Assembly (NCBI RefSeq): GCF_000972845.2
Contig: NC_040011.1
Coordinates: 27,446,379 to 27,510,378 of the forward strand
Length of the DNA stretch: 64,000 nt
From: Larimichthys crocea
Lineage: Eukaryota > Chordata > Actinopteri > Sciaenidae
Direction: 5' to 3'
Shown here in pieces: positions 1 to 13,800 of this stretch; the first letter of the stretch is position 1, and the number at the start of each line of letters is the position of its first letter. The notes beneath the pieces were generated by a model. That model worked only from the letters and a program-made list of their open reading frames with translations. It was not told where the DNA came from and ran no database searches. Both the position numbers and the translations under genes were made by a program.

Positions 1-160
1 TACATTTTTATACCTTTAGGGGTTTTATTGTCTCAAAAAACACACCTTGTACATCTAAAGCCACACTGTATATACCCTGTAGCCTGTGGGATATATCACT
101 AAGCCACCTTGACAGACTGGTTTACCTCGCGGCATGTGTGTTAACAGGCTGGAAACTCAC

Positions 161-273
161 CAGCGTCCCTTGTTGTCTTCATGCTGCAGTTGGATGACGT
201 CTCCACATTTGATGGTGATGCTGTCTGGTCCATTTTGAAGACAGTCAGCCAAAGCCATGTATCTGCCCGGAGA
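161..273 (-). CDS. mcf2: mcf2 SH3 domain, first exon (truncated by window)
   Basis: Reads SPGRYMALADCLQNGPDSIT then IKCGDVIQLQHEDNKGRW. These are the ALADC, GD-rich RT/n-Src loop and terminal W signatures of the N-terminal half of an SH3 fold. It ends with two spare bases (TG|G for the Trp) at a GTGAGT donor at 159-160. The second half must lie left of position 1. Bases 1-160 look intronic. Confidence 0.85.
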
Positions 274-3200
274 CTAGCGCAGAAGGAAAGTGTGTAAAGA
301 TTTATTTATATAGTTAAGATTGATAGGGAACTTTTCAAAACAATATTTACCAAGAGCTTCATGATAAAAGGTGGTGAAGCACAGAATATCACACAGGCAG
401 GATAGTAACAGGCAGAAGAAATAATTAAAACACAAAAAACATTTTAAAAAAAAAGGGCAAAAACAAAAGGATGCCCTGGAGGTAAGAGTGAAATTATTTC
501 AAGAGGCAACAGTAAATATAATAAAGTAATCCAGATGTTAAGACATAAAGAAATGGATTCCTGTCTTTTTCTTGCTTTTTTCCATCATGATTTTACAATT
601 TTAGGATTTTGTTTGTTTTATTGCTGCTTTAACAGCAACGGCACAAATGTTCAAACAGTCTTCTGGCTAAAGAAATTAAATATTTTTAATTGGACAAAGG
701 TTGAGTGCAGAAGTTTCACAATACATATGGGCAATTAGACTGGAATCAACTGTGACCCTAAATTAGTGCATTGTTAGATATTACAGGTCATTAATGGTCA
801 AATGTGAATTGGGTGTCTGCGTCTTTGTATCGTCTGTAAACATTGTATAACTCTGTTGGCAACAAGGACCCCCTCGAAAATGAGATGATACATCTCAAGG
901 GGTTATCCTTTGATAAATAAAGAACAATATGAATTCTGCTACAAGGTCTTTTGAGCACTTTCAAAGCCACATATGGACTTTTTGTGAGCTGTCATTGTAG
1001 GACTAAAGTGTAGTGATGTGACCTAATGTGACCTAATGTGACTGCATACGGTCTCACCAGTTGCACCAAAACCTCCTCCTCTGTATCAGATGGGTGGAAA
1101 GCGTCCCGACCTCCAGGCCACTCCTCCAGACCCTCGCAGATGTCTACCGAGTGATGAGCTCCGGGCCAACCTGAAACACACACAGTCCTTAGGCTGTTAC
1201 AGGTACTTAATGAATGCCATTTATCTACAACACCTTAAAGGCACCATGTAGATACTTAGTAACTATGTCGACATTATAAGACCCCTTGTCACTTACTGGG
1301 AAATTAACAAGAACGTAGAATCAAAAGCTAATCTCAGTAGTTGGACCTTTTTCCCCCAAATTCCTCGATGTACCTGGTTCTTCAGGTCAAAGTACACCTG
1401 AACTGCTGAGGGGGGAAAAGTCAAACGTCTACATCAGGTAGAGATTATCAAGACAATCAGCGACAGCAGTGTAGTACTGTGCAAACAAATACATTCCCAT
1501 AACATTTTGGGGATTTAGTTACTGAGTATCTACTTGATTATGGCATAAACGCGTGTGGACTCACTCCTGCGGTTGTGCTGGTGTTTAGGGGAGTGATGCT
1601 GGGGGTCTGGACTGCTCCTGCCCGACTCTGTGTCCTCTGAGCTCACTGACGCCCTCTGCTGCTTGCTGGAGGAAACAACATGAAAAACAGCTGGCGTCAA
1701 CAAATGGTAAACAAAGCCAGCAAACACTCTCAGGATAGATGTCATCCTCAGTCACACAATCTAGGGTCAGCACTCACTCCCTGAAACTGATCCATACCAT
1801 CTGATAGTATAGCTGGCCCCAGATCAGTGTCAAGGAACAACTCTGTCCTGTTGTTTCTCACACAGCCATGACCATTCAGGCACCAGCCAGATAGCAATAC
1901 AGAGCACAGATCAGCCATGTGCAAGCTTCTCTGTAAAAGTGGGAAGTAGGACTCACAGACCACTGACACGGTGTTCACACGCAAGTGTCAGCAAGGGAAG
2001 ATCTGGTCTCGATTTATCAAGATCCAAATTTAGATATTTGGTCACTCTATTATGATATGCTGAGTAAGAATGTTTCTGGAAAAGCAAAATTCAACAGTAG
2101 CTTGATTAGATCTCAAAAAACGAGCCCCATCTTAAAGACCAGCTGTCATGAGGAAATTAAGAAAACTCATGGGATGAAAACCAAAACTCTTCTTTTTGTT
2201 TGCCCTTTGCATAACATGCAAAATAGCAAATCTGAGATGCAGAAATAAGAGCAGTCGTTTTAGATACCATGTTAGAAATGCTGCTAAGACAGCGCAGCGA
2301 GGGAGTGTGGGGGTCAGTTATGAACCAGAATGAAGTTCAGAAAAAGGAGGTTGCAGGTGACGATCAGTATGCAAACACAACAGCCCTGGGTTTTTGGGTC
2401 CCCAAGCCAGGCCAGATGGATCATGCCAGGGCGAGGCGAGCCAGGCTGAGTTTACCACTGAGCGTTAGGGCAGGTCAGTGGCGTTGGGGGCGGTGGCGGG
2501 GCCGCGGCCGGGGCCGTTGCCGGGGGCTTCTGGGACGGGGGCTTCGGGAACGCAGACACATAAACACGTCGGCCGACAGCGAGACAAAGTCCAGCCCCGG
2601 CAGACAGCCCCTGGGAACCCCTCTGGACGGCCGCATGCCTCTGCAGGTGGGGGGATCGGAGGAATGGGGATAGGCAACTAGACAGCAGTGGACAGATTGG
2701 GGGCCTGCGCCCCCGTTCTCACACACCGCTACATACACACAAAGCTTCTACCAGGGCAATGTGAAATGATATCTTCACATACACTCAAGCTGTGCTCAGA
2801 TATGAAAACTCAACAAATGCAGATAATAGTGCTGTGACTGCATGTGTGTGTTTTGCATAAATGCCTGTGTGTGCTTTGTGTATTTGTGCAACTGTAGCCT
2901 ACAGTCATGCGCTTAACACACACAACCATAAGTACTAACCTCTCAGAGAGTGGTGGAGAAATCTGCATATGTCCAACCATTTGACCATGTTGATATGCTT
3001 CATCTGCACGAAAAGGAAGTTGGTAAAGTAAGACAGAATTTTCATTTCCAGTTCAGGTTTTCAGCTGATTTTAAACTGAACATTACCTTTAGTTTTGAGC
3101 ATGTATCTTCATTCTTTATAAGTAATACAGATCAAGTTCACATTACTTTTGTCTAACTGCCCACTTTGGCAGGAGTTTTGTCCTTTTCACATACCATAGC

Positions 3201-6200
3201 AGCCCTAAATACTATGTATAGATGTGTGTGCAATTATATATGGTATATATGGGCATGAGTATGTGCATACAGTATATGTATGATGTATTTATGTTCCTGG
3301 GACAATAAAGACTAGGGACTTTCTGGGGCCGTGAGAAGCAGTTCAAAGCACTGAAGCTAGAAAGTGGATTTTTGTACTTAGATATTCTGTCCCATATTAA
3401 CTTGAGTTGTTCTCAGACCTCTGAGTAGCTTTTGCTGGTTAGTCAGGATTCTGCGAAGCTCATTGAGCCAGGCCATCTTCACTTCTACTGTAGGAGCCTG
3501 AGACACAATAGAAACATAACAGATGATCAGTGGATTATAAGTTGTCTTATTTTACCCAACCAAAAGCCCCCAAAACCTAATGTTATTCAGTTTACTGTAA
3601 CAGGAGACACCTGTAAATATGAAAGGTATATTTTTTTGTATTTCCATTTTTGCTTTAATAAATTATCCAGATTGTTGCTAGTTCATTTTCTGACAATCAA
3701 CTAATTTTGTATCTGGAGCAGACAGTGTTTAAAAATACAATAAAGTAGGTAAAGAAGAATTAAATGATCAGTGAGATACTATATTTAAGCTGCCAGCATT
3801 AAACTTTTCAGACTCCTTACCTGAACCACATACACTTCCTCCCTGCCACTGTACCAGATCTCAAACTTCTTCACATCTCCTTTGACATTCTCTGTGATCC
3901 CCACAGCAGTCATCTGCCAAGAGACATACACTGTTTACACCGACACACACACACATATACAGCATTAGGACGAGCGGCACATATAGCGCATCATACATCA
4001 GACTTACATCATGTACCACATCTGTCCTGTCAGAACACAAACATTCACACATCTCCGCTGTGTGACTGCTTCCTCCGCACACCCTCAATAATAAATCAAG
4101 AGCAGCAGCAGCTGTTGGTGGGACACCAGCTGTGACACCCTCCACGCGTCAACACATACAACGAAGGCGACAAAAGAATAAATCTTACAGGAATACAGCA
4201 GGTCCTGCGGCCAGCTGGGCAATTTACAGGTGTTAAAAGGTATCAATACAGACACCAGCATCAACTGTGTCTCCAGTGAATCATTCACTTAATTACTTTG
4301 CGTTAAAACCAAAGAATAGATATGTTAACAATAATAAGTCATTAAAATTAATACACTTAAATCAATAAAAGAAATTGTTTGTTTGTTCAGTGCAGTTGTT
4401 GTTTTTTGGAAGTAAGAAAAAACACTGTCAACATTTACCCATAGCAGTGCAGTGTGTTTTTTAACTCTGCATAGAATGTGTTCAAAATTCATTTCTGCAT
4501 TCATTCACTAAATACTTATTTTTAAGCAGTTAAATCACTTAAATCATCATCATTTTGACAGATGCAGTGTTGTGCGGGTGCTGCATGGTTTTTGTGCTTT
4601 TCTGAGGGGCCCTGAAGAATTAGTCCTACCTCAGTAGTAGCTAATGGGCAACTGCATTTTTTCAAAATATTGTATACTGTACAGTATGGAAGTGAATATA
4701 GTTTAAAGCAAATAGTAAAAAAAAAAAAAAAAAGAGTATGTACAGAGGCTTAGTCCTTGCTGCAGCAGCCCAGGGTTCGAATCCAACCTGTTGCCTTTTG
4801 CTGCATGTCATTCCCCTCTCTCCTTCCACTTTTAGCTGCTACTATACAATAAAGGCTCAAAAAGCTTCCAAAAATGTTCCTATGCAACCAAATTTATATA
4901 GAAGACAGACTTTTACCCAACGAAGTAGGTAAGTATATTAGTCTGATAATAATCACAATATTTCCTTCCTCCTAAACTAAACTGACAATCATGGCTACTT
5001 TCAAAATGACACCATTAGTCATTCAACATGATGTGCAGTACAGTATTCTTACATACTGGAATAACTGATCCACTAAAGGTAAATTCAAAATATATGTTAT
5101 CTAATAAAATAAGTGGCACACAAACAAAGACACAGACCTTCAGACAGTGCTTAAAGCTGTAAGATGGGGTCTTGTCAGAGCCGTCTCCATGCTCCTCCCT
5201 CCGCTTGCAAAAGAGCAGAGCTCTCTCATACAAGAAGAGGTGTCTCTGCATCGGCTTGAAGCGAGCCAGCTCCTTCATGCGCGTGGGACCCCTCTTATGG
5301 CTGATCCACACACTGAAAGAACCTTGCATCAACACACGGCCCAGCTCGCAAATGTCACCCTGTGTATAATGGAGAGAGGGCTTTATCTCAAATGAATTCG
5401 TGTTTAGTACTTCATAAAGTTCAGCTCTTATCAGTCAAACACAGATTATGGGTTTGTTGTACCTCATATCCTGTGATGGCTATCTGATGCATGGAGTCAT
5501 TGACTGACTTAAGGAGGTCCAACATTGCTGTTAGTGCCTCCTGTAGTTCAGATGTTCCCTTGCAATCTGTACTGAATTTCAATAGTTCCTAAACGCACAA
5601 AAAAAGAGTTTACACGTTTACAAATACATGCACACATAAATTCATGCAAATCTCACATAAATACAGCAGCTTAAACACTGTACTCTAGTGGTCAAGACTT
5701 GAAACAACTAGAGCTAAAGTGAAGAAAGAAGTCTTTTTCTGACAGTTGTTGAGATTAGTGACAGTGATGTTAATATTTTTAATAATTGGGCCTATTTTGT
5801 TGTTGCCCATTTGGTTGATTTCCATCTAGCATGGTGCTGGAATATCTAAAGTCTAATCTCATGGAAATTATAGTATATAATAATAGCCTGTGTGACATAC
5901 ATACTGTAGACCATTGACTCTGTGTATGTTTGTGACATGAGGCTGCTCTCTGTCTAACCTTCAGCAGCAGCTGGTATTTGGTGAGGCGTTGGACTGGTTT
6001 CAACAGATAGGAATCCAGTCCCAGTTTGTGCTCCAGCTTTTTTTGACACTCCTTCACAAGGAAGACAAATAATATCACAATGAATGTAATGCTTGTCATT
6101 GACTGATCACAGCTTTTTAATTGTAAATTAAATGTACTAACCTAGAGATACTACTCAGTTCAGAGCTCATATCTTTGTTTGAGACAAGCATTGATTTTTA

Positions 6201-9200
6201 ATCCGTCTTAAGAAATCATAGTAAAACTGACCTGAAAGAAGGCACAATCTGAGAATTGTCTCCACAGTGCTTCAGAGCGTGGCTTATTCTGACAGTATAA
6301 TTCATACATTTGGAAACTCTCTTTCTGGGGAGACATGAAAGAGAAATCTGTTCAAAAAACATGGAAACAGATTACGTACAAATGATCAAAATATAAAGAG
6401 GATGCACAACATAAACATTTAATATCTCACCCGCTCCAGGAAACAAGCCCCCACACCTTCAGGAGCCTCCAGGCATCCTTCCAGGTCCTGAAGGAAAACC
6501 CTGGATTCCCCGAAAGGTCAAAGGCAAAGAATTAGATCTCAAATGCCAGATAAAGTGGCATAAACAAACCATACCATACCTACTCATATGACAGCTTTAA
6601 TACAATAACTGGCTTTCAGGACCTCATGTGACTGGCTCTTTCCAGTGTTCTGCATTCATGTTAAGCAGAACGTTTGGTCTCTGACGCACATGCTTAACTA
6701 GCTATGGGACTGGGCCAGCTTTAGTTTTTCAGTGAAAGTACACAATTATTTAGATTTTGGACAGGTAAAAGTGGGGCAGGTCAGATATTATTTCATTATT
6801 TCTTTCATTTTATTTATTTAGAGACAGGTAGACCTCGTTAAAGCTCTGAGTTATGAGCCCTCTTTTGGTTGTACCTATTTCTTTGATTTAAGCAGCACCT
6901 TCAAGCCTGTTTTTCTTTGTTCCCCTCCTTTTGTTGTTATTTGTAAATCTAAGTTACCTATGACCAGTATATGCAATAAATACATTTATTTTACCAAACC
7001 CATCTGCTGCCCTGAAGCGCTGAGTTATAGAGGTATATCACACTGTCAATCTCTCTCAGTACCACACAGTTACCTTCAGCTAGGATTGTGTATTTTGGTG
7101 TATTAACCGTCTCATAGAACATGTGCAAAGCTTATTTTGTAGTCATAGATTATTACTACATGTTTGGCTTTTAACAGAGTAATTAAAGTTAAAATATTTA
7201 CAGCAGTATACACCAGAACTGCATCCGTCTCCTTACAACAATGTGTTCTGAATCTTTCTCACACTTAACATCCATGCTTGTCTACTAAACTCTATGCATG
7301 ATGTGAGTCATTAATCACTTGCCTGCTGTGAAAATTATAGATCTCAGGCATGTTTCCAAAGAGGATGTCTCTTTTGCTACGCAGGATCGGGGGCAGAGTC
7401 CCTGACAGAGCTGGGTTGTCCATCTCAGCCCTGTAACCCTGCAATATTGAATCATAACAACACAATTACGGAAATATATACAGTTTATATGACCTTGAGT
7501 CATTTAACCATCAACCAAGTCTTTTTTATTGCTGTGAGACATATATGTGTTTTCTCACCAACAGGACTGACAGCAGCTCTTCCACATAAATTCTTTCTGT
7601 CTCTATGAGTTCTCTCATCACATGACTGTGACACAACAACATACAGGGAAGTAGACAAGAGAGAGAGTGAGCCAGAGGGCATCATTAGCGCCAAACAAAG
7701 AGAATCACAAAGTAAACAGGATCAAGAGCAGTACTGAGAACAGACAGATGCATGGACATATGCCTCCTCCTCCTCACCGCTTCAACTGATCTGGGCTGTC
7801 CTCTCCCTCCAGACTGTATGACACACAGCTCCGGCTCTCCTGGTAGTCATGAATCACCTCTATCTGAACACAACACAAATGATCAACACTGACTCTCGCC
7901 TTTGTATTTAGAGAAAATGTTTTCATACCAAACAGACATTGGACCAAGCGATTTTAGATGTTTACATGTTGGTCATCAATACAGCTGATGTGATGTTGGA
8001 AGGAAATAAATGATTAAAACAAACAAAAAATGTTTCTTACTTTTCTAGGGTTGGGACTTTTTCGGGATGCTCTCTTCCCAGGCAGAGAAATGTCAAATGT
8101 GAACTTCAAACCATCACCTGTAAAAGCCAGATCATCAACCACAGCAGCTCATCAAAGGGTGTGATTCACATACGGCATATTTTATATGTGCATACTTAAG
8201 AGATGGTTCACTGAAGCACCCACGCTAAATCAAAAACAATTATTTTTTTATGACCATGTGCCTCAAAGGGACTTGCTTGCCCTGCCCGTGACCTTATCTA
8301 TTCCTCGGAAACTAACATTAATCAGCCATAATCGACATTCAAGGTAATCAATGATAATAGGTTGCCTCCTCTAAAAGGTGCAGCCTAGAACCAGTATGTA
8401 CAGATCTGAAGCAGTGTTTGGCACCACGGTCTTTTTGATCCTGGCAGCTGAATACTTACATAACAGTCCAAGCTCAACTCATGCCCTTGCATGTGCCATG
8501 TTACATTAATCAGTGGTACACATTCATGTTTGTGCATGCACATACAGTACATGCACGCATGCATGTACCGGATCAGATTAATCAAAGTTAAACCCTCCCT
8601 TCTCCCTTCATCTTCTCGCCTAAATGGTTAGCATCCCCTGTATCAAGGGGACCCTCAGAGGGGTCATTCTCTTTTATATTATTACTCTCTCATTAGTATA
8701 GCTTCATATCACGGAGAACAAAACATTTAAAGACTGAATGGACAAAGACGAAAAAGCTATCTGTCTTATTAACTTCACTCACTCTGTGATGGAGACACAT
8801 TCACTGGTACAATAGATACATTCAAATAAAAAGAAAACACACCCGATAACACATACAGTATTAATTGGGTACCACTGTATATGGTTAGCTTTGTGCAACC
8901 TCCCTCGAGACACGGAGGGAGATGAAAGGTCCTTTAATGTATATGAACCACATGTGGTTCTATAGAAGCTATCCCAACTAATAGAGCAGTCAGGTATTTC
9001 CCAGTAGACTGATTATACCCTCTACCCTTGTTACAGCTTGTTTGTAAAGGTGCTGCGCTAACCCCTGAAGCCAGGAATACAGGAATACCTACTCAATGGG
9101 ACCCTGTGATGTGTTAATGTAACCATGGTGCCTAAAGGATATATGCAAGGGGGGAGAGGTAGTGCTGCCAGGCCATACTAGCTAGGACAAGACCACATAC

Positions 9201-10812
9201 TGGTCTGGGGAAACAGGGGGGACTGGCTGGGAGTTTGTAGAAAGCCTACTGCGTCTACTGTACAATGTGTATGATGACAAAATCTCAGTTCCATCACTGA
9301 TTCTTTTGATGTGTCTGCGTACACACAGACATTAAATATATACCAGGGGTACTCAAATACAAATCTTTTTTTTCAATGACTCAAATATCCATTTATTAAG
9401 GTTAGTCAGGCCACATGTGATATACTGTAATATTCAAAAGAAAATGTCCTTTTTATTCAAAACAACAAAAATATGAACCTAAATAAAATATAATTTGTGG
9501 AATCTGAGAGGGGGATTTGCTTAATTTTAGTTTTAATTTCCTCTTTTTGTTTGCCTTCACACATTGTGTCCATCACTTCAGTCATGCATTCTCTTATTAT
9601 TTCTACATCTGAGAATGGCTTCTTGTGAAGTGAGCACTCTGTTGCTTTTTGTTGTTGTGTTATAGATGTGACAAGAATCCTGCTTGCAGCTTGATATGAC
9701 AATTTCAGTGCATTCATTTTTGTTGTTCTTACCCTTTAAATTTTGAGGCAATGTCTCCTCAAAATCCCTATGCTTTGTCTCATAATGCCGTTTCAAATTG
9801 GAAATCTTCATCACAGCTATAGTCTCCTGGCATATTAAGCACATGGGTCTTGTGCCGGTTGGAGGGAGGAATGAATGCAGATTTTTCAGTCCATTCTTCT
9901 TTGAATTGCCGATTTTCACTGTCCACCTTTCTGTTAGCAGAGAACTTGGAACACGCCATTTTCGTGCAATCTTTTTTTCTCGTGCAATCTAGGCTCCTAC
10001 AGCTGGCAAAGTGTCAATATGCGAACCGCTCCAAAAGCGAATTACAAATAACAGGCTGTCTGTTGGCATGGAGACAAGTCCCAATATACACCCAACCAAA
10101 ACCCATAGTGAAAAAATAACATTTCGGGGGCCTCAAATAGGTTGCCGGCGGGCCGAATGCGCCCTGGGGGCCGCCTATTGAGTATTGCTGATATATACTG
10201 TGTACTGTACCGTGTTTGGGGGAGAAGAGTGGGGACTTGGAGCGTGGCGGGTTTTCAGGCCTTGGGGCCACCAGTTGGATGGGTCGCACATGTTTGTCAG
10301 CCAGCTTCCTTAGACAAGCCTGTCGGCTCTGGATCATCTGCTGCACTGTTGTATGCTTCGCAAATGTTTCCCCTATCTGGGCCTAACAGAAAAACAGAAA
10401 GACACAAAGGTTGGATAATCAATTGTGATGTAAAATCCAGAGAAAGTGCTGATATTGAGAAACAGATACACACGAAATACAAATTGATTACGTTTTATGG
10501 TCTGAAAATGCTGGTAATGTTGGACGTATTTTATTCTTTTTACATAAAAAATGGTTGTGATCAGTGACCTGCAGCTGAGGTGTGATGACAGCCTCGTACT
10601 CAATGGCTAGGATGTCAGGTCCTGAGTTCAGTAAGGACGGTGCCCCCTCCAGGAACCTCTCAATTTCCCTCAAAGCAGCCTGGGCCCCCTCTTTAGACTG
10701 GAACTTATCTACCAGCTGATTGGCCAGCAGATATGCACCATCATCACACCATGTTTGGGCCTGAAGTTGAAGAACACATGTGTATCACAATAAAGAAAGT
10801 CTGTGTCTGTGA

Positions 10813-10846
<34 letters not shown>

Positions 10847-13800
10847 ACATGTCTCACTACCTGTCTAAGACAAAGCAGAAGCTGGTGCGTTTGCAGAAGA
10901 CGAGTGTGTTTGGTCTTCAGAGCAGCATTGAGTGTATCACAGTAGTGGCGAAGCTCGTTGCAGCGCTGTATAATAAGAGCCATGGCGTAGTGGTGACTGG
11001 CTGACAGCTGGTGTCCGTGAAGGATGATGATCTGAGCCCGAGCCATCACCTCCTGATAGAGCCAACATAGACACATCCACTACATGTACAGTATATGTAT
11101 TTGTGGCAAACCTATCAGGCACACAAAGCTTGCAAATAAGTTCTGTTATTTGCAGATATTGGCTGACCTTTGCATTTGATTCCAGACTGTCCAACCTTTT
11201 GAGGGCCTGTTCTGTTTGACCCAGAGTGTCGACAGATATCAGAAGCTCCTTCTCTTGAGTCATCAGATGGTCCAGACACATCTCCATCTTAAGAGAAAAC
11301 ACACACAATGAGATAAAAGACTAAAAAAAAAAAGGCACACCGGTCTGGGTGGCTCCTAGAGGATTGAACAGAACTACAGTATATCTCAAAGTGCCCATTT
11401 GTATGAAAATACAGGCCATGTGTGCAGACACAACCAAACAAAAACATATATACATGGACACATGACAACAGAATGGAATCCTTACCTCCTGAAAGCTTTG
11501 CTCATATCTGAGCAACTGCAGGTACTGATGGAGTTTAAGATGGTGCTTCTCAAAGAAGCCATCAAAAGCTGACTCCATGTCTCTGAGCTGTGCTAGAAGC
11601 CTATAATAGAGAGGGACAGAGGGCCATATGTCTCATTTTGTTTCCACTGTAAAGTGCTCAGTTATTTATTTACACCTTTTAGCAACTAATCTAAGAAATG
11701 ATCAGTAAGAACACAAAAGAAAAATGCTGCTCAAAGTTGTCTTACCTCTGTACTGTCTCCCAGTCTAGCCTCACATCCCACTGGGAGTCACCCTCCTTCC
11801 CAGAGGTCTCCAAGCTTAAGAGAAGATGACGACCCTCCTTTGACACTGACCTGATTGCATCCTGTCAAACAATTTACAACAGAAATGAGGAGCAGTGAGC
11901 AGTCAACAAAAAAAATAGAAGACTAATATAATTGTGGTAATATGAATAAATCTTATATGAAAACATTTGAAACCTTGAGCTTCCTGTACTTGTCAGTATG
12001 AGACTCAAGGAGATACTCGATGGCTTTTCCCTCATCAGGCATGTCTGTCTCTGCCAGCTCAGTGCCAAAGCCCTGTAGCATCTGTGCAATGTCTTTGACT
12101 GTTACAGCAAAACTTTCAATAGCCTGCAGTTAAAGAAAAAGATACAAAAATACAGAGTGACTGTAGGAACTAGGACCTGAGTGGAATAGGTGCATTTCCT
12201 CATGTATTTTATATGTCATGTTCACATATGGAAAATTTCCAGCAGCATCTTTATTAAACTGCCAAACAAACATTGGCTCAATCATAGGGGAGGTGATGAA
12301 GGATGATACAGTTTGTTTGGCCCCATTGTGTTTCGGAATTGATTTGTAGCTTACTGTTCGTAAAACAATCCAGTCACTATGACAATAGTCCAAAGTGCCT
12401 CCAAACTCTGAAGTCAGCTGGTTCTCATCGATGTAGCGCAGCAGGTCTGTGACAGAGCTCAGCATCACCACCTAAAGGTGTAGACAAAATCTGAGACCTC
12501 ACAAAGAACACTTTGTAATTTCAGCAGATTTCATGTGAGTGGTTTCATTTTTCCTCCAATCTAAGTATACAGTTTTAAAATTGATAAATATCATCTTTTT
12601 AAGAGGAAAAATAATTTGGGTAAGTCTCTTTGCCATACTGGAGGAGACACCAGAATAAAGGGTAATTAGAGTCACTGGTATGTACATGAGGTTGTTTGCT
12701 ATAGTCGCAGGAAAAGAAAATGGCATGACAAACATCAGATTTTCCAAATTAAAGTACTTAGATCATCAGAAACATTTTCAAAGTGGTAGAGTAAGCTGCT
12801 TTATTATCATTTTTGTTTCAAAAGTTATAACTGAAATCAGCTCGCGTTCTTGGCTGTGTCCACCACAGAACATTTGACTCATGGAGATCAGGGTTGTAAA
12901 CAGGAACGAGGTGTACCTTGTTGTGATGTGGGACATGTTTGGTAACTGAGGAGGAGCTGCCTTACTGGCATCTTGAGCATGAAGTCCTCTTGGCTGAAGC
13001 GAAAGCCAATATCGGTAACAGTGCGGTGGAAGAAGCTGGTGGGTCGGAGAACCAAGACCAGGTGGAGGTTCCCGGGAAAAGAAGCCTTGGAGAGGTAAAA
13101 AAAAAAAAAAGAGAGAGAGGTTCACTTTCATATTGATGATGCTGCATATGGAGGAGGATTCACACAACACACAGCAGATTTACATGGATCTTTACATGTC
13201 TGCATACATGCATGAATAATCTCTCATTTGACAGGACACAAATCATTCTGTCAAGGTCCAGTCTAAACCGTTTCAAATGCTGCATTTCATCTTCAGGTCG
13301 TTTGAGGTCGTTGCCTGACTGTGTCTGCTCAGTCTGCTCAGTTTCTGCAGTATACTGGAGACACAGGGGTTACAGCAGTGCATATCATAAGCCTACTGTA
13401 GGTGTGAGGAGACCGGATCGAAAAGTAAATAAAAGATTTTGATATCTTATCTATACTTAAGGATTTGCACATTTCCATTCATGTAGGTGTAAGTCATGCA
13501 AAGCCAGCTTTGCAGCAGGATTTATAACCAAGATTGCCTCCTATGTATGTATTCATTTCTGGAATATAAATATAATCACTACATGTATTTTGTACGTGAC
13601 GCAACTTCTGACTTTCATTTGTCCTGACTCCATCACGCTGCTCGATAACTCAAGCTTCTGCTTGATGATGAACATGCATTTAAAAAAAAAAAAAAAAGCC
13701 ACACATCATCCTGATCAGACTTCATTCAGGTTTCACTAACAGCCAATCGCATGACGAAGCAGAAACGCGTGCGCTGCACCGCAGTGCTACACCCCCCGTG

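Larger units (their letters stand above)
8118..10210 (-). other. mcf2 intron interrupted by a hAT transposon
   Basis: AT-rich non-coding DNA apart from the hAT element (9344-10190). The element's right end lies only 20 bp from the exon start at 10211, so the insertion sits right beside that exon's donor. Confidence 0.7.

Noticed and set aside
1778..1930. Longer exon reading RSLHMADLCSVLLSGW...
   Set aside because: It has a strong TTTTACAG acceptor and GTGAGT donor, but is open only in phase 0-0, which fits neither neighbouring exon. A separate alternative start is possible but unsupported.
2269..2673. 134-codon plus-strand open frame
   Set aside because: Low-complexity Arg/Gly sequence from the GC-rich block; opposite strand to the more plausible cryptic exon.
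4741..4868. tRNA gene suggested by a perfect B box
   Set aside because: The following CT-rich body and AATAAAGG tail are those of a SINE shared with 16491-16711; no cloverleaf can be drawn.
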